From Palsa-1033 sp963735455 (lineage in GTDB: Bacteria; Chloroflexota; Limnocylindria; Limnocylindrales; CSP1-4), in NCBI GenBank assembly GCA_963735455.1, contig CAVTKZ010000003.1, forward strand, positions 381,207-445,206: DNA of 64,000 bases, in the 5' to 3' direction. Position numbers and translations under genes: made by a program. Under the pieces are notes generated by a model. It did not search any database. It had not been told where the DNA came from and was given only the letters and a program-made list of their open reading frames with translations. Below, piece by piece: positions 1 to 10,112 of the stretch (positions are counted from its first letter, which is position 1; every line of letters begins with the position of its first letter).

Positions 1-354
1 GAGATGTGGCCGATCGACCTCGATCCGGCCCTCGCTCGGGGTCAGGATCCCGGCCATCACCTGCAGGAGGGTGCTCTTGCCGGCGCCGTTCGGGCCGATG
101 ATCGCCAGGCTCTCGCCGTGGGCGACCTGGAAGCTCACGTCGCGCAGGGCCCAGAACGATCGATCCTCGCGGGAGATCTTGGCCAGGTTGCGGAAGGCGC
201 CCCGGATCGTCGTCTTGCGGGTGAGGCGCAGGTCGTAGCGGATGCCCAGCTCTTCGACTCGCATCATGTAGTCGGGCGCGGACGGCCCCGACGGCAGGCT
301 GGCCGGCCCGGCCGGGCTGAACTCGGTGCGCTGCTTGCGCAGGAGCGAGACCAT
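1..354 (-). CDS. ABC transporter ATP-binding protein, polysaccharide/teichoic-acid export type (partial)
   Basis: Energises export of a lipid-linked surface polymer together with the permease encoded just upstream. The translation runs off the left window edge; about 118 residues are visible. The Walker A motif GPNGAGKST is present, and the N-terminal segment (RVEELGIRYDL, then AFRNLAKISRED and FWALRDVSF) is typical of the Wzt/TagH subgroup rather than importers. The ATG at 354 follows the permease stop (TGA at 358-356) by one base, so the two are translationally coupled. Walker B and the C-terminal region, which in Wzt binds the glycan, lie outside the window, so substrate cannot be judged. 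Confidence 0.85.
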   Translation of the reverse strand, partial: MVSLLRKQRTEFSPAGPASLPSGPSAPDYMMRVEELGIRYDLRLTRKTTIRGAFRNLAKISREDRSFWALRDVSFQVAHGESLAIIGPNGAGKSTLLQVMAGILTPSEGRIEVDRPHL

Positions 355-355
355 C

Positions 356-1229
356 TCAGAGGACCTTGGCGAAGGCCGGCTCGAGCCGCTTGAAGATCGA
401 AGATCGCGAAGCCGATCAGGACGACGAGACGCAGCAGCAGGATGCCCAGCCCGGCCCAGTCGGGCGGGCCGGGGACGCCCTTCGGGCCGGCGTAGATCAC
501 GTCGTGGTAGGACTCGAACAGGACGACCCACGGGTTGAGCTTGTACAGCTCGGCCAGGATCCCGTACTTGGCCGGATCGAGCTCCTTGGTCGCATACAGC
601 GCCGGCGACAGGTAGAACCACAGCCGGAGGAGGTGGCGTTCGAGGTTGCCCAGGTCGCGGAAGAAGACGTTGATCGCGGCGAACACGATGCACAGCGACA
701 GCGAGAAGAAGAACTGGACGACGGCGACCGCCGGGATCAGGAGCAGGTAGGGCGTGATCCGGTCGGCGTAGAACAGGAGCATCATCGCCAGGAGCGGGAT
801 CAGCCCGAACATGAAGCTGACCACGCCGCTGGCCGTGGCGGCCACCGGCAGGACGATCGCCGGGAACTTGACCTGGCGGATGATCGCCTCACGCGAGGTG
901 ACCGACAGGATCGCATCGCTCATGCTCGTCGAGAACCACTTCCAGGGCAGGATCGCGGCGAACACGAAGAGCGGGTAGTCGGCCCCGCCCTTGCCCAGGA
1001 TCACGGCCACGAACAGGACGTAGACGGCCATCTGGAGGAGCGGGTCGAGGACCCACCAGATGTTGCCCAGCACGGTGTTGGCGCCGTGCTTGACCATGTC
1101 CGCCTGGACCAGGTAGCGGACGAGCTGGCGGCGTGACCAGATCTCGCGCAGGCCCTCGACCACCAGCTCGATCGGGCCCGGGCGCGCACGCGTCTGGATC
1201 CGGCGAACCGGCCGGGTCGTGGTAGCCAT
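356..1229 (-). CDS. ABC-2 type polysaccharide export permease (frameshift near C-terminus)
   Basis: Wzm/TagG-type membrane subunit partnering the downstream ATPase. It has the family N-terminus (LVRYLVQADMVKHGANTVLG then WWVLDPLLQ) and about six hydrophobic segments. The reading frame breaks at 392-405, where the 7-mer GAAGATC (plus strand) occurs twice in tandem. Removing one copy restores a C-terminus ending IFKRLEPAFAKVL and a stop at 356-358, one base before the ATPase start. Read literally, the frame instead runs on to 264 with a nonsense arginine-rich tail. Either a real 7-bp duplication or an assembly error explains this; the coupled stop/start makes the repaired form convincing. Confidence 0.85.
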
Positions 1230-1280
1230 TACGGTCGGTAGCCTAGCATGGCGGTCCGCTCCGGACGGCTTCCGGCTCGG

Positions 1281-2186
1281 TCAGCCTGAGCGCCGCCGGG
1301 CGACCAGCAATTCGGTCGATGGCCCGCCCCAGCAGACCTTGGTCACGGCCCGATCGATCCAGCCCAGGATCCGCCCCAGGCGATAGCCCCGGATCGGCTC
1401 GTCCATCAGGCGCTGCTCGGTGCGACTCCACCAGTCGTTGGCCAGCCTGCTCAGGGGTCCCGGTGGAAGGTCCAGCGCGGGATGCATCGTGACGAAGATC
1501 GGCATCCGGCCGAGGACCTCGAAGCCGGCCTCGGTCAGGCAGGCGTGGTAGTGGGCGAGGGTCCGGCTTGCCTGGTGAAAGCCCCGGAACGGCTGGCCGT
1601 GGAGGAACAGGTCCGACACGAGCAGCAGGCCGCCCGGTCGGGTGACCCGGCCGGCTTCCCGGAGCGCCGCCGCGAAGCGCTCGTCGTCGGTGATGTGGAA
1701 CAGGACGTCGAAGGCGGTCACGATATCGGCCGACGCGTCGGGCAGCGGCCACCGTTCGGACGCGTCGGCCTCGAAGAATCGGTACTCCGGGTACTTCGCG
1801 GTCAGCCGTTCGGTGACGACCGTGGTGATGTCCAGGCCGACCAGGGAGCCGATCCCGCGCCGCTTCCACTCGTCGATGAAATAGCCGGTGCCGGGGCCCA
1901 GCTCGACCACGTCGGCCCCGTCGACCTTGATCCGGAAACGCCGGATCGTCCGACCGATCACGACCAGGCGCTGGCGGTAGAGGGCGAGGTTGAACGGCCG
2001 GCCCAGCCGGCTGTAGCCCACCCCGATCATGTCGAAATGGTGGCGCAGGCGGCTCTCCCAGAACGCGGCTGGGTCGTAGACCGGCGGATCGGCGGGCAGG
2101 GCCTCGACCGCCACGGCCGCGGCCGCCGCGCCGTCCGGCGCCGGGACTGCGACGTGGTCGGCGTCCGGCGGTGGGTTGGGCTGCAT
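1281..2186 (-). CDS. Class I SAM-dependent methyltransferase
   Basis: Soluble methyltransferase of about 301 residues. SAM-binding motif I is VVELGPGTGYF (residues about 110-120), followed by an acidic motif II (LVGLDITTV) and a post-I segment FFEADASERWPLPDASADIV. The later TRPGGLLLVSDLF is the usual motif III strand. The position beside a glycan exporter and glycosyltransferases suggests it methylates a sugar or glycolipid, as O-methyl capping enzymes do, but the acceptor is not readable from sequence. The ATG at 2186 was chosen because upstream in-frame codons are low-complexity. It is divergent from the gene at 2241. Confidence 0.8.
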   Translation of the reverse strand: MQPNPPPDADHVAVPAPDGAAAAAVAVEALPADPPVYDPAAFWESRLRHHFDMIGVGYSRLGRPFNLALYRQRLVVIGRTIRRFRIKVDGADVVELGPGTGYFIDEWKRRGIGSLVGLDITTVVTERLTAKYPEYRFFEADASERWPLPDASADIVTAFDVLFHITDDERFAAALREAGRVTRPGGLLLVSDLFLHGQPFRGFHQASRTLAHYHACLTEAGFEVLGRMPIFVTMHPALDLPPGPLSRLANDWWSRTEQRLMDEPIRGYRLGRILGWIDRAVTKVCWGGPSTELLVARRRSG

Positions 2187-2240
2187 CTGGCCATGATCGC
2201 CGACCCGGGTCGATGACGTGCCGCGGCGCCGTGCGCGACA

Positions 2241-4133
2241 ATGCCGGCCATGGCAGACGATCGGTCCGATGGTCCGGGCGGCTCGGATCCCGGGATCACC
2301 CAGCGGACAGCCGAGGCGTATCACCTTGACCTGATCGCCGAGCTCGAGGCGGACAACCGACGCCTGCGCGAACGGGCCGACACCCTCCAGCGCTGGCTGA
2401 ACGAGCGGACCTCGGAGCTGCGCGCCTTCGGAGTCGCTGCCCAGGCTGCCCAGGCTGCCCGGCGGGTCGTCCATCAGCCCACGCTCCTGGCCCACTTGCC
2501 GGGCGCGACGATCCGGGCGATCTCGGGCCGCAAGCGGGCTGCCCGCGAACCGGCCGCGACCGCCGCTTCGGCCGTGGCCCCGCCCCCGGCCGCCCGCCTC
2601 GGCGCCCAGCCTTCCCGGATCCCCTTGCCCCGCGATCTTGCCGGCCTGACAATCGCGCTGGTTGTCGACGAGCCGCTGGCCCTGGCCCTTGCACCTGAAT
2701 GCACGACGATCCGGGTCCGGCCGGACGACTGGCAGGCGGCACTGACCCAGCGACGACCGGACCTGCTCCTCGTGGAATCGGCCTGGCGAGCGACCGCCGG
2801 GGCGTGGCAGTACCGGATCGCGTGGTACGGGCATCCCCTCGCGATCGGCCTCGACGACCTCCGGGCGCTGACCGAGTGGTGTGCGTCGAACGGCATTCCG
2901 AGTGTCTTCTGGGACACCGCCGGCCTCGTGGCCGAGGGTCGCTTCGACGAGGCCGCTTCGATGTTCGACGTGATCCTGGTCGCCGAGCCGGCGACGATCG
3001 CCCACTACGACGCGCTGCCGACCCGCCGGGCGAGTGTGGTCGACAGCCTGGCGCCCGGGGTCCAGTTCCGGCGCCACCATCCCGGCCGACGGGCCGGAAC
3101 CGGGATGCCGGCGAGCCCCCGGATCGTCTTCGTGGGCGCCTACGATCGGTCCCGCCCGCTGGCCGACCGCGAGGCGCTCGACCGGCTCCTTGCGGCCGGG
3201 CTGCAGCACGGCCTGGCGATCTTCGACACGGCCGGGATCGCCGGCCCCGATGCGGCCGGCTTCCCAGAGCGCTTTCAGGGCGTGATCGCACCGTTCGTTG
3301 GGACGGCGAACCTGCCCGAGGTCCTCCGAACCGCCGACCTCGTCCTGGTCGACGCCCCGGGCGGCGATGCCCTGGGCATCCCCGTGGCTGCGCTCGAGGC
3401 GCTGAGCTCCGGCACGCCGATCGTCACGACGCCAAATCGGGCGCTTCGCGAGCGCTTCGGCGACCTGCTTCCGGGCGCTTCCGCGGCAGATGACCCTGGG
3501 CGGGCGATCGAGGCGATCCTGGCCGACCCGGATGCTGCCCGGAGTCGCCTGGAATCGGCCGTCCTGCCCGAGCTGGCCCGGGCCGACCGGATCGGCGCTC
3601 GCCTCGTCCGGATCGCCCAGGCGGCCGGGCTCAGCGTCCTGCCCAGCCGGCCGTCGATCGCGGTGGCCGTCCTCGACGGGGGCCCCGGGCCCCGCCCGGC
3701 TCTCGCGACGGCCCTCGCCGGCCTGGCCGATGCGTCGGAGTTCCTGATCGGGACGAGCGACTGGGCTGGATCCGGTTCAGCGCTGGTGGCTGCGCTCAGG
3801 GAGCGTCGGCCCGATGTCCCGGTCCGGCTGATCGAGCAGTCGTCTGAGCTCGTCCCGGGGCTCCGCCTCGAGCGCCTGGCCGGCGCCTCGACCGCCGACT
3901 GGTTCGGGGCCTGGTTCGATCGGCCCTCGAAGAGTGATCGAGCCGCTGCAGGGGACGGAGCGTCGAGTGACCCGCTCGCGTGGTTCGTCGTCGCCACGGC
4001 GTACACCGGAGACGACCGGGTCCGGGGTGGCGACCCGCGCCTGCCGCTCCTCGTTCGGCGCAGCGCGGTGGCGTCCGGCGACTGGCCGGCCGGAGCCGAT
4101 CTGCGCGAACGGGTTGCCGCCGGGCCGGCCTGA
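2241..4133 (+). CDS. CgeB-like glycosyltransferase-family protein with N-terminal coiled coil
   Basis: Protein of 630 residues. Residues about 25-75 form a predicted coiled coil (LIAELEADNRRLRERADTL). A GT-B-like half follows, in which an N-terminal domain names a protein surface (LLLVESAWR, IPSVFWDTA, FDVILVAEP) as in CgeB/DUF3880 proteins, then a C-terminal nucleotide-sugar-type domain (RIVFVGAYDRSR, ALEALSSGTPIVTTPN). The last 150 residues are unassigned. It ends TGATG with the next gene. The protein at 20219-22561 has the same domain order and motifs. ATG 2241 and ATG 2250 are both possible starts; no clear ribosome site separates them. Donor and acceptor unknown. Confidence 0.65.
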   Translation: MPAMADDRSDGPGGSDPGITQRTAEAYHLDLIAELEADNRRLRERADTLQRWLNERTSELRAFGVAAQAAQAARRVVHQPTLLAHLPGATIRAISGRKRAAREPAATAASAVAPPPAARLGAQPSRIPLPRDLAGLTIALVVDEPLALALAPECTTIRVRPDDWQAALTQRRPDLLLVESAWRATAGAWQYRIAWYGHPLAIGLDDLRALTEWCASNGIPSVFWDTAGLVAEGRFDEAASMFDVILVAEPATIAHYDALPTRRASVVDSLAPGVQFRRHHPGRRAGTGMPASPRIVFVGAYDRSRPLADREALDRLLAAGLQHGLAIFDTAGIAGPDAAGFPERFQGVIAPFVGTANLPEVLRTADLVLVDAPGGDALGIPVAALEALSSGTPIVTTPNRALRERFGDLLPGASAADDPGRAIEAILADPDAARSRLESAVLPELARADRIGARLVRIAQAAGLSVLPSRPSIAVAVLDGGPGPRPALATALAGLADASEFLIGTSDWAGSGSALVAALRERRPDVPVRLIEQSSELVPGLRLERLAGASTADWFGAWFDRPSKSDRAAAGDGASSDPLAWFVVATAYTGDDRVRGGDPRLPLLVRRSAVASGDWPAGADLRERVAAGPA

Positions 4134-5665
4134 TGACCCGGATCCTGTTCTACTCGGCGGCAAACCTGAATACGATCGATGGCTCCGCGATCTGGGTCCA
4201 GTCCGTCGCCGAGACCCTGCACGTCGGCCCGACGACGGAGATCGTCCTGCCTCTGCGGGCGCCGGAGACCCGCGACGTCATCACCGGCCTCCTCCGCCGC
4301 CTGCCCAGGGTCACGCTCGTGCCCGCCCAGCAGGCGGTCAGCCGCAAGCTCGAGGCGAGCGGGATCGCCACGAATGAGGCCCTCGACCTGATCGAGCGGC
4401 TCGATCGCGAGGCTGCCTTCGACGTGATCCTGATCCGCAAGTTCGAGGTCGCCCTGGCCGCGGTCCGCCGGGAGCGCCTCCGCTCCCGGTTGTGGAGCAC
4501 CTACGTCCTGGAGCCTGAGAACGACCCGAAGTCGGCGGCCCATGCCCGCGACCTGGCCGAGATCGCCGTGGGCTCGCGTTACCTGGTGGCCCAGTCCGAG
4601 GAGATGCGGGCGCTGACCGAGGCGATCGTGGCCGCCGCCCGGGGCAAGACGATCCTTCTGCCGCCTGCGATTCCCAGCAACCCGGCCCGACGGGCGGATC
4701 CCGACCGGATCGTGCCCCGCCTGATCTACACGGGCAAGTTCAGTCCGTTCTACCCGGTCCGCCAGATGGTCGCCATCTTTGCGGAGTTGCGGGGCGAGAT
4801 CCCCGGCCTCGAATTCCACGTTGTCGGCGACAAGATCCACCGCCCGCGCGATGAGCCGACCCACGCGCCGCTCCTGGACCAGGCGCTGACCGGCACGCCC
4901 GGGCTGATCTGGCATGGCGGCCTGCCGCGTGACCAGGTCGAGCAGCTCGTTGCCGAGGGCGGAGTGGCGCTGAGCCTGTGGGACTACCGCTTCGGGTCGC
5001 GGATGAACGACCTGGTCATCTCGACCAAGCTCCTCGACTACGCCTCGGTCGGCGTCCCAGTGATCCTGAATCGGACCGCCGCCCAGGAGTCGGTCCTGGG
5101 CCCGGATTACCCGCTCTTCGTGACCAGCCTGGACCAGGTCCTGCCGCTCCTCCGCCGGACCCTCCGCGACCCGGGCCTCTATCGCGAAGCGTCGGAGCGG
5201 ACGTTCGCCGGCAGCCGCGCCTTCACCTACCCCAATGCCTTCGCCGGGATCGCCCCGTTCCTCGAAGGGGCCGGCTCAAGAGAGCTGCTCCACCGTTCGA
5301 AGCTGCCCGGCGCGGAGCGCAATATCGGGGTCTTCGGAATGGCCGCCCGGCCCGATCGGCGGTCGGTGATCGAGGCGATCGCCACGGCGCTCGCAAGCCG
5401 CGACGAGCGCTATCGGGTCGTCGTGGCAGGCGGCTCCTCGGCAGGGTCGGCAGGGGCCATCCCCACGCTCTCGTTTGTGCCCGCCGATGACCCGCCCAAC
5501 TGGCTCCGGATCGTTGGCCCGGTGATCGTCGACCCATCCGACGCCGCCGCCCTCGAGCAGGTCGCTGGGGCGGGCTCGAGGGCGATCACCGTCACCGAGC
5601 CCGGGCAGGTCCTGGCCAGCATCTTCGGCGCTGCCGGCGGCGATGGCGCCGCCCCGGCGGCCTGA
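4133..5665 (+). CDS. Glycosyltransferase family 4-like protein
   Basis: About 510 residues with a GT-B layout. The N-terminal signature NLNTIDGSAIW is shared with the minus-strand enzyme at 17954-20222. The C-terminal sugar-nucleotide domain has RLIYTGKFSPFYP, IPGLEFHVVGDKIH, GLIWHGGL and ISTKLLDYASVGVPVILN, the E/D-x7-E-like region of GT4 enzymes. A third segment after residue about 390 (NIGVFGMAARPDRRS) resembles the start of another Rossmann unit. Start and stop both overlap neighbours as TGATG, marking a tightly coupled three-gene operon (2241-6895). Probably adds a sugar to the exported polymer. Confidence 0.8.
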   Translation: MTRILFYSAANLNTIDGSAIWVQSVAETLHVGPTTEIVLPLRAPETRDVITGLLRRLPRVTLVPAQQAVSRKLEASGIATNEALDLIERLDREAAFDVILIRKFEVALAAVRRERLRSRLWSTYVLEPENDPKSAAHARDLAEIAVGSRYLVAQSEEMRALTEAIVAAARGKTILLPPAIPSNPARRADPDRIVPRLIYTGKFSPFYPVRQMVAIFAELRGEIPGLEFHVVGDKIHRPRDEPTHAPLLDQALTGTPGLIWHGGLPRDQVEQLVAEGGVALSLWDYRFGSRMNDLVISTKLLDYASVGVPVILNRTAAQESVLGPDYPLFVTSLDQVLPLLRRTLRDPGLYREASERTFAGSRAFTYPNAFAGIAPFLEGAGSRELLHRSKLPGAERNIGVFGMAARPDRRSVIEAIATALASRDERYRVVVAGGSSAGSAGAIPTLSFVPADDPPNWLRIVGPVIVDPSDAAALEQVAGAGSRAITVTEPGQVLASIFGAAGGDGAAPAA

Positions 5666-6895
5666 TGGGCAAGACCGACGAGCGCGCCGGCACGCGGGCG
5701 CGGCGGCCGATCGCCATGATCGTCCACTCCCACTACGAGGAGGATCCCCGCGTCCGACGCGAGGCCGAATCGCTGGTCGAGCGCGGCCGCGACGGTCGAC
5801 GTCTTCGGCCTCCGCCGGGCGGGCGACGCCGGCCGAGGCGACGATCGACGGCGTCCACCTCCGGCGGCTCGGCGTCGAGCGACACCAGGGGGCGGGGATC
5901 CGGCACCTACCTGCGCGAGTACCTGTCCTTCCTGGCCCGCGCCGGCTGGGCCGTGACCCGGGCCCAGCGCCGGCGTCACTACGCCGTCGTCCAGGTCCAC
6001 TCCCTGCCCGACTTCCTGGTCTTCAGCGGACTGCCCTTGCGGATCGTCGGGGTGCCCCTCCTGCTCGACCTGCACGAGGCGATGCCCGAGTTCTTCCGGA
6101 TGCGCTTTCCCGGCTCGGGCGGCGGCCTGGCCCACCGCCTGCTGCTGCTCCAGGAGCGCCTGAGCATCGGCCTCGCCAGCGCCGTGATCACCGTCAACGA
6201 GGCCCTCGCCGACCGGCTGGTCGAGCTGGGCGTGCCGGCCGCACAAGGTCTCGGTCATGCTCAACAGCCCGTCCCTGCGCCGCTTCGACCCAGCCGCCCA
6301 GCCGCCTCGGCCGTTCATGGCCGATGGCGTCCTGCGCCTGGTCTACGCCGGCGCCCTGACCCCGATCTACGAGCTCGACGTCGTGCTCCGCAGCCTGGCC
6401 CGGATCCGCGAGCTGCGGCCGGGGCTGCCGGTCGAGCTCGAGATCTATGGCCGGGGCGACGGCGAGGCCGGCCTCAAGGAGCTCGTCAGCGAGCTCGGCC
6501 TCGAATCGGCCGTCCGCTTCCACGGCCGAATCCCGATCGCCGGGGTGCCCGGCGCGATCGCCGCCGGCGATATCGGACTGGCGCCCACGAGCCGCAACCG
6601 GTTCACCGAGATGAGCCTGTCCACCAAGCTCTTCGAGTACGGCGCCATGGATCGTCCGATCGTCGCCTCGTCGCTGCCCCTCGTCGAGCGCCTCTTCCCG
6701 GCCGGCGCGATCGCGACCTACCGGCCGGGCGACCCGGACGACCTGGCTGCCGTGCTCCTGCGCCTGGTCGACGATCCGGCCGGTCGTGAACGGGCCGTGG
6801 CCCTGGCCCGGGTCCGGATCGGCGAGCTCGCCTGGGATCACGAGGCCGACCGGCTGATGGCCTTGATCGATCGGCTGGCCGACGACCCGTCCTGA
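5665..6895 (+). CDS. Glycosyltransferase family 4 (four apparent frameshifts)
   Basis: Third gene of the operon, GT4 enzyme with N-terminus MIVHSHYEEDPRVRREAESL, the usual opening of exopolysaccharide glycosyltransferases, and C-terminal ADGVLRLVYAGALTPIY, FHGRIPIAGVPGAIAAGDIG and STKLFEYGAMDRPIVAS. The frame shifts by what read as single extra bases near 5794, 5820-5832, 5898-5905 and 6238-6243; the four pieces join into one normal-length protein of about 409 residues. Three breaks within about 110 bases is the densest cluster in the window. Because all conserved blocks remain, sequence error is more likely than decay, but a genuine pseudogene cannot be excluded. Confidence 0.75.
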
Positions 6896-7049
6896 GCCGT
6901 AGCCCTGAGCGGCAACCCTAAGCGACAGCAATGACCGGCCGACCTCGGCCCGGGCTCGGGCTCCGGAGGGATGTACGGTACGATGTCGAACCGCCACGCC
7001 GCGGCCGACGATCGGGCCCGGCGCGCTCCCCAGAGGACCATCGACGCGA

Positions 7050-8803
7050 ATGACGCAACGTGCCAAGCCGGCCGCGCCGCGGCCCCGACGATCGTCGAGC
7101 GACCGCTCCAGCCGGCGAACCCTGTACCTCAACATCGCCTTCCTGCTGATCATCCTGGTCGGCTCCGCGACCCTGATCGGCGCGGCGATCGCGTCGTATG
7201 CCGGGGCCCACTGGGCCGAGGTCGCCAACGTCAACGGCGTCTCGATCAATCGCGACCAGGCCACGGCCGCGGCCGACGTGGACGTGTTCAAGCTGACGTA
7301 CCAGATCTCCCAGCTCCACGATGACCTGTCGGCGGGGCGGATCAGCCAGGCCGACTTCGACAGCCAGAACAGCAACCTGACCCAGGCCGAGCAGAACGTC
7401 TCGAGCGGGGTCGTCGATGCCCTCGTCGACGATGAGCTCCAGTCCCAGCTGGCCAAGCAGAACGGGATCAGCGTCACCGACCAGCAGGTCGATGCCCAGG
7501 TCCTGCTCGACGCGACGGAGCAGGAGTCGCGCCACGTCCTGATGATCGCCGTCACGCCGCTGCCCTCAGGCACCACCGCGACGGATGCGGGCAAGGCGAT
7601 CGCTCGGCAGACTGCCGAGGCGGCCGATGGCCAGCTCCGCTCCGGGACTCGCCTTCGCCACTGTGGCCAAGGAGTTCTCGACCGACTCGACCGCGGCCGA
7701 CGGCGGCGACATCGGCTGGATCCGCCAGGCGACCGCCACCCAGGACCCGAACCTGGTCAGCGCGATCTTTGCCCTGCCGGCCAGCGGCGGCCTGACCAGC
7801 ATCATCACCGGCACCGACGGCTCGTACCTGATCGCCCAGGTCGTGGCCAGCGCACCGGCCACGGTCGATCCCAACTACCAGCAGCGGATCAAGGACGCCG
7901 GGGTGAGCATGGATGCCTACCGGGCCGAGACCAGGGCAGGGCTGGTCGCCCAGGCGCTGGCAACGAAGATCACCAACGACGCCACCACGGTCGCCTCGGT
8001 CCAGCGCGAGGTGAGCGAGATCAAGATCGACACGAGCGCCTACACCGGTCCCGGCGACCAGGTCCGGGCGCGCCACATCCTGTACACCCCGGGCAACACC
8101 GATCCGAGCAGCAGCCAGCCCGATCCCGTCCGACGATCCCGGCTGGGCGGTTGCCGAGTCGGAGGCCCAGCTGACGTACACCAAGCTCAAGGCGGTCGAA
8201 GGAACGCCCGACGAGGCGACCGAGTTCGCGACGATCGCCCAGACCGACAGCAAGGACACCGGCTCGGCGGCCGACGGCGGGCTGCTGCCCTACTACGACC
8301 AGGGCTCCGGCCTCGACTCGGCGTTCGCCGCGGCGATCTTCGCGCCGAACCTGAAGGCCGGCGACCTGCTCGCGCCCGTCCGCAGCCAGTTCGGCTACCA
8401 CGTCATCCTGATCGACTCGATCCGGCCGGCCCCGGCCGATCGAGCGGCCGCGCTCCAGAAGCAGGCGGCCACCGCCGGGGCCGATTTCGCGGCCCTGGCC
8501 AAGGCCAACTCCGACGCCACCGATGCCGCCCAGGGCGGCGACATGGGCTGGATCGCCCGGGACCAGCTGACCGAGGAGCAGGAGAACGCGATCTTCGCCG
8601 CGCCGGTCGGCTCGGTCAGCGCGGTGATCACCCTGTCCGATGGGCTGTACATCTTCAAGGTGAGCCAGGAGACGACCCGCCTGCCCGACGCCAGCCAGAT
8701 CGCGACCCTGAAGGGCTCGGCGTTCAACAACTGGTACACGATCCAGAAGGCGAAGGCGACGATCACCGGCCCGGACATCACCCCGAGCTCTGTAGCCCCG
8801 TAG
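7050..8803 (+). CDS. PPIC-type peptidyl-prolyl isomerase / foldase with three parvulin-like units (two frameshifts)
   Basis: Membrane-anchored extracytoplasmic foldase of the PrsA/SurA type. One transmembrane anchor (LNIAFLLIILVGSATLIGAA, residues about 27-46) follows a basic tail. A SurA-N-like helical region comes next, then three parvulin-like units, each carrying an ADGGDIGWI or AADGGLLPYY or AQGGDMGWI block. Single extra bases near 7655 and 8127-8132 break the frame; joined pieces give about 584 residues. The third unit is the most truncated and may only be structural. The gene precedes mazG by seven bases. It probably helps fold secreted proteins, which are abundant here. Confidence 0.8.
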
Positions 8804-8810
8804 GCCGCGG

Positions 8811-10112
8811 ATGCTCGACGCGCTGCTCGCCGAAGCCAGGCTGCGCTGGGGCCTCGACGCCTCCCTCGGCCTGCAGGTCGCGGCCGCCGAGCGACTGATC
8901 GGGACGCCGATCGAGGCCAGCCGGCCGTTGATCATCGTGCCCCTGGCGGCCCTCGGCGGCGCCGCCGCCCCGGCCGCCGAAAAGGGCGCGCCGATCGACC
9001 AGGCGTTGGCCGGCCGCCACGGGCCGCTCGGCCGCGATCCGCTGACCCTCCTCGGCCGGCTCTACCCGGCGGATCACCCGGTCGGCCGCTTCGGCTCGAG
9101 CACGGAATCGACGATCGGCGCGCTGACCGCCGCCGACCTGCGCGCGCCGCTGTACATCGGGCCGCTCGCTCCCGAGCTGGCCAGCGCCGGGCCCTGGTCG
9201 ATGCCCTGGATCAGCCACCGCCTGCGCCAGCCCGACGGCTGCCCGTGGGATCGTGAGCAGACCCATGCCTCGCTGCGCAAGCACCTCCTCGAGGAGGCCT
9301 ACGAGGTCTACGACGCACTGGCCGATGGACCTACTCCGGCCCTCGCCGGGGAGCTCGGCGACCTGCTCCTGCAGGTCATCCTCCATGCCCAGCTGGCTGC
9401 CGAGGCCGGCGTCTTCGACCTGGCCGATGTCCAGGCGGGCCTGGCGACCAAGATCGTCCGCCGCCATCCCCATGTCTTCGGCACGGCCGAGGCGCACACC
9501 GCAAGCGACGTCAACCGCCAGTGGGAGCGAATCAAGGCCGACGAGCGGGCGACGGCCGCCGAGGCCGAGGCTGCCGAGCCGGATCGGGGTGACACGGCCC
9601 CGACAGGAGCTCCTGCTCCGAAGAGCGCTCTCGACGGGATCAGCCGCTCGATGCCGGCCCTCGCCGCCAGCCAGGAGATGCAGGAGCGGGCCGCCGCCCT
9701 GGGCTACGACTGGCCGACGATCGAGGGGATCCTGGCCAAGCTCCACGAGGAGCTCGGCGAGCTGCTCGCCGCCGGCTCGGACACCAATCGCGAGGAGGAG
9801 CTGGGCGACCTGCTGATGGTCGCGGTCAACCTCGGCCGGCGCCAGGGCGTCGAGGCCGAGGCCGCCCTGCGCTCGGCGAACGACAAGTTCCGGCGCCGCT
9901 TCCGGAGCGTCGAGCGCCAGGCCGCCGAGCAGGGCGTCGCCCTGCGCGACCTCGACTTCGACCAGCTCGACGTGCTCTGGGCGCGGGCCAAGTCCGAAGA
10001 GCATGCTGCCCTTGAGCCGCGCGCTACTGAGCAGCCCGCCCACGCGCAGCCCGCCCAGGAGCAGCAGGCCACCGAGCACCAGGCCACCGACCAGTTGGAG
10101 ACGCCGCGATGA
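8811..10112 (+). CDS. mazG: Nucleoside triphosphate pyrophosphohydrolase MazG
   Basis: House-cleaning pyrophosphatase hydrolysing (d)NTPs to NMPs. Two MazG domains are visible: the first at about residues 140-245 (RQPDGCPWDREQTHASL, LLEEAYEVYDAL, ELGDLLLQVILHA) and the second at about 285-395 (LHEELGELL, EEELGDLLMVAVNL), with the EExxD metal-binding pattern in each. The first 130 residues (LLGRLYPADHPVGRFG, APLYIGPL) resemble the C-terminal half of the tetrapyrrole-methylase domain fused to MazG in YabN-type proteins, here without the catalytic half. A Gln/Ala/His-rich tail ends the protein. It overlaps rph by four bases (ATGA). Confidence 0.93.
   Translation: MLDALLAEARLRWGLDASLGLQVAAAERLIGTPIEASRPLIIVPLAALGGAAAPAAEKGAPIDQALAGRHGPLGRDPLTLLGRLYPADHPVGRFGSSTESTIGALTAADLRAPLYIGPLAPELASAGPWSMPWISHRLRQPDGCPWDREQTHASLRKHLLEEAYEVYDALADGPTPALAGELGDLLLQVILHAQLAAEAGVFDLADVQAGLATKIVRRHPHVFGTAEAHTASDVNRQWERIKADERATAAEAEAAEPDRGDTAPTGAPAPKSALDGISRSMPALAASQEMQERAAALGYDWPTIEGILAKLHEELGELLAAGSDTNREEELGDLLMVAVNLGRRQGVEAEAALRSANDKFRRRFRSVERQAAEQGVALRDLDFDQLDVLWARAKSEEHAALEPRATEQPAHAQPAQEQQATEHQATDQLETPR

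Noticed and set aside
392..405. Programmed ribosomal frameshift in the export permease
   Set aside because: The feature is a 7-base tandem duplication without a slippery heptamer or downstream structure, and similar breaks hit many unrelated genes.
1281..3209. Long minus-strand ORF covering the methyltransferase and much of the 2241-4133 gene
   Set aside because: The part beyond 2186 is antisense to a better gene and has the Arg/Pro/Gly-rich composition of high-GC shadow frames.
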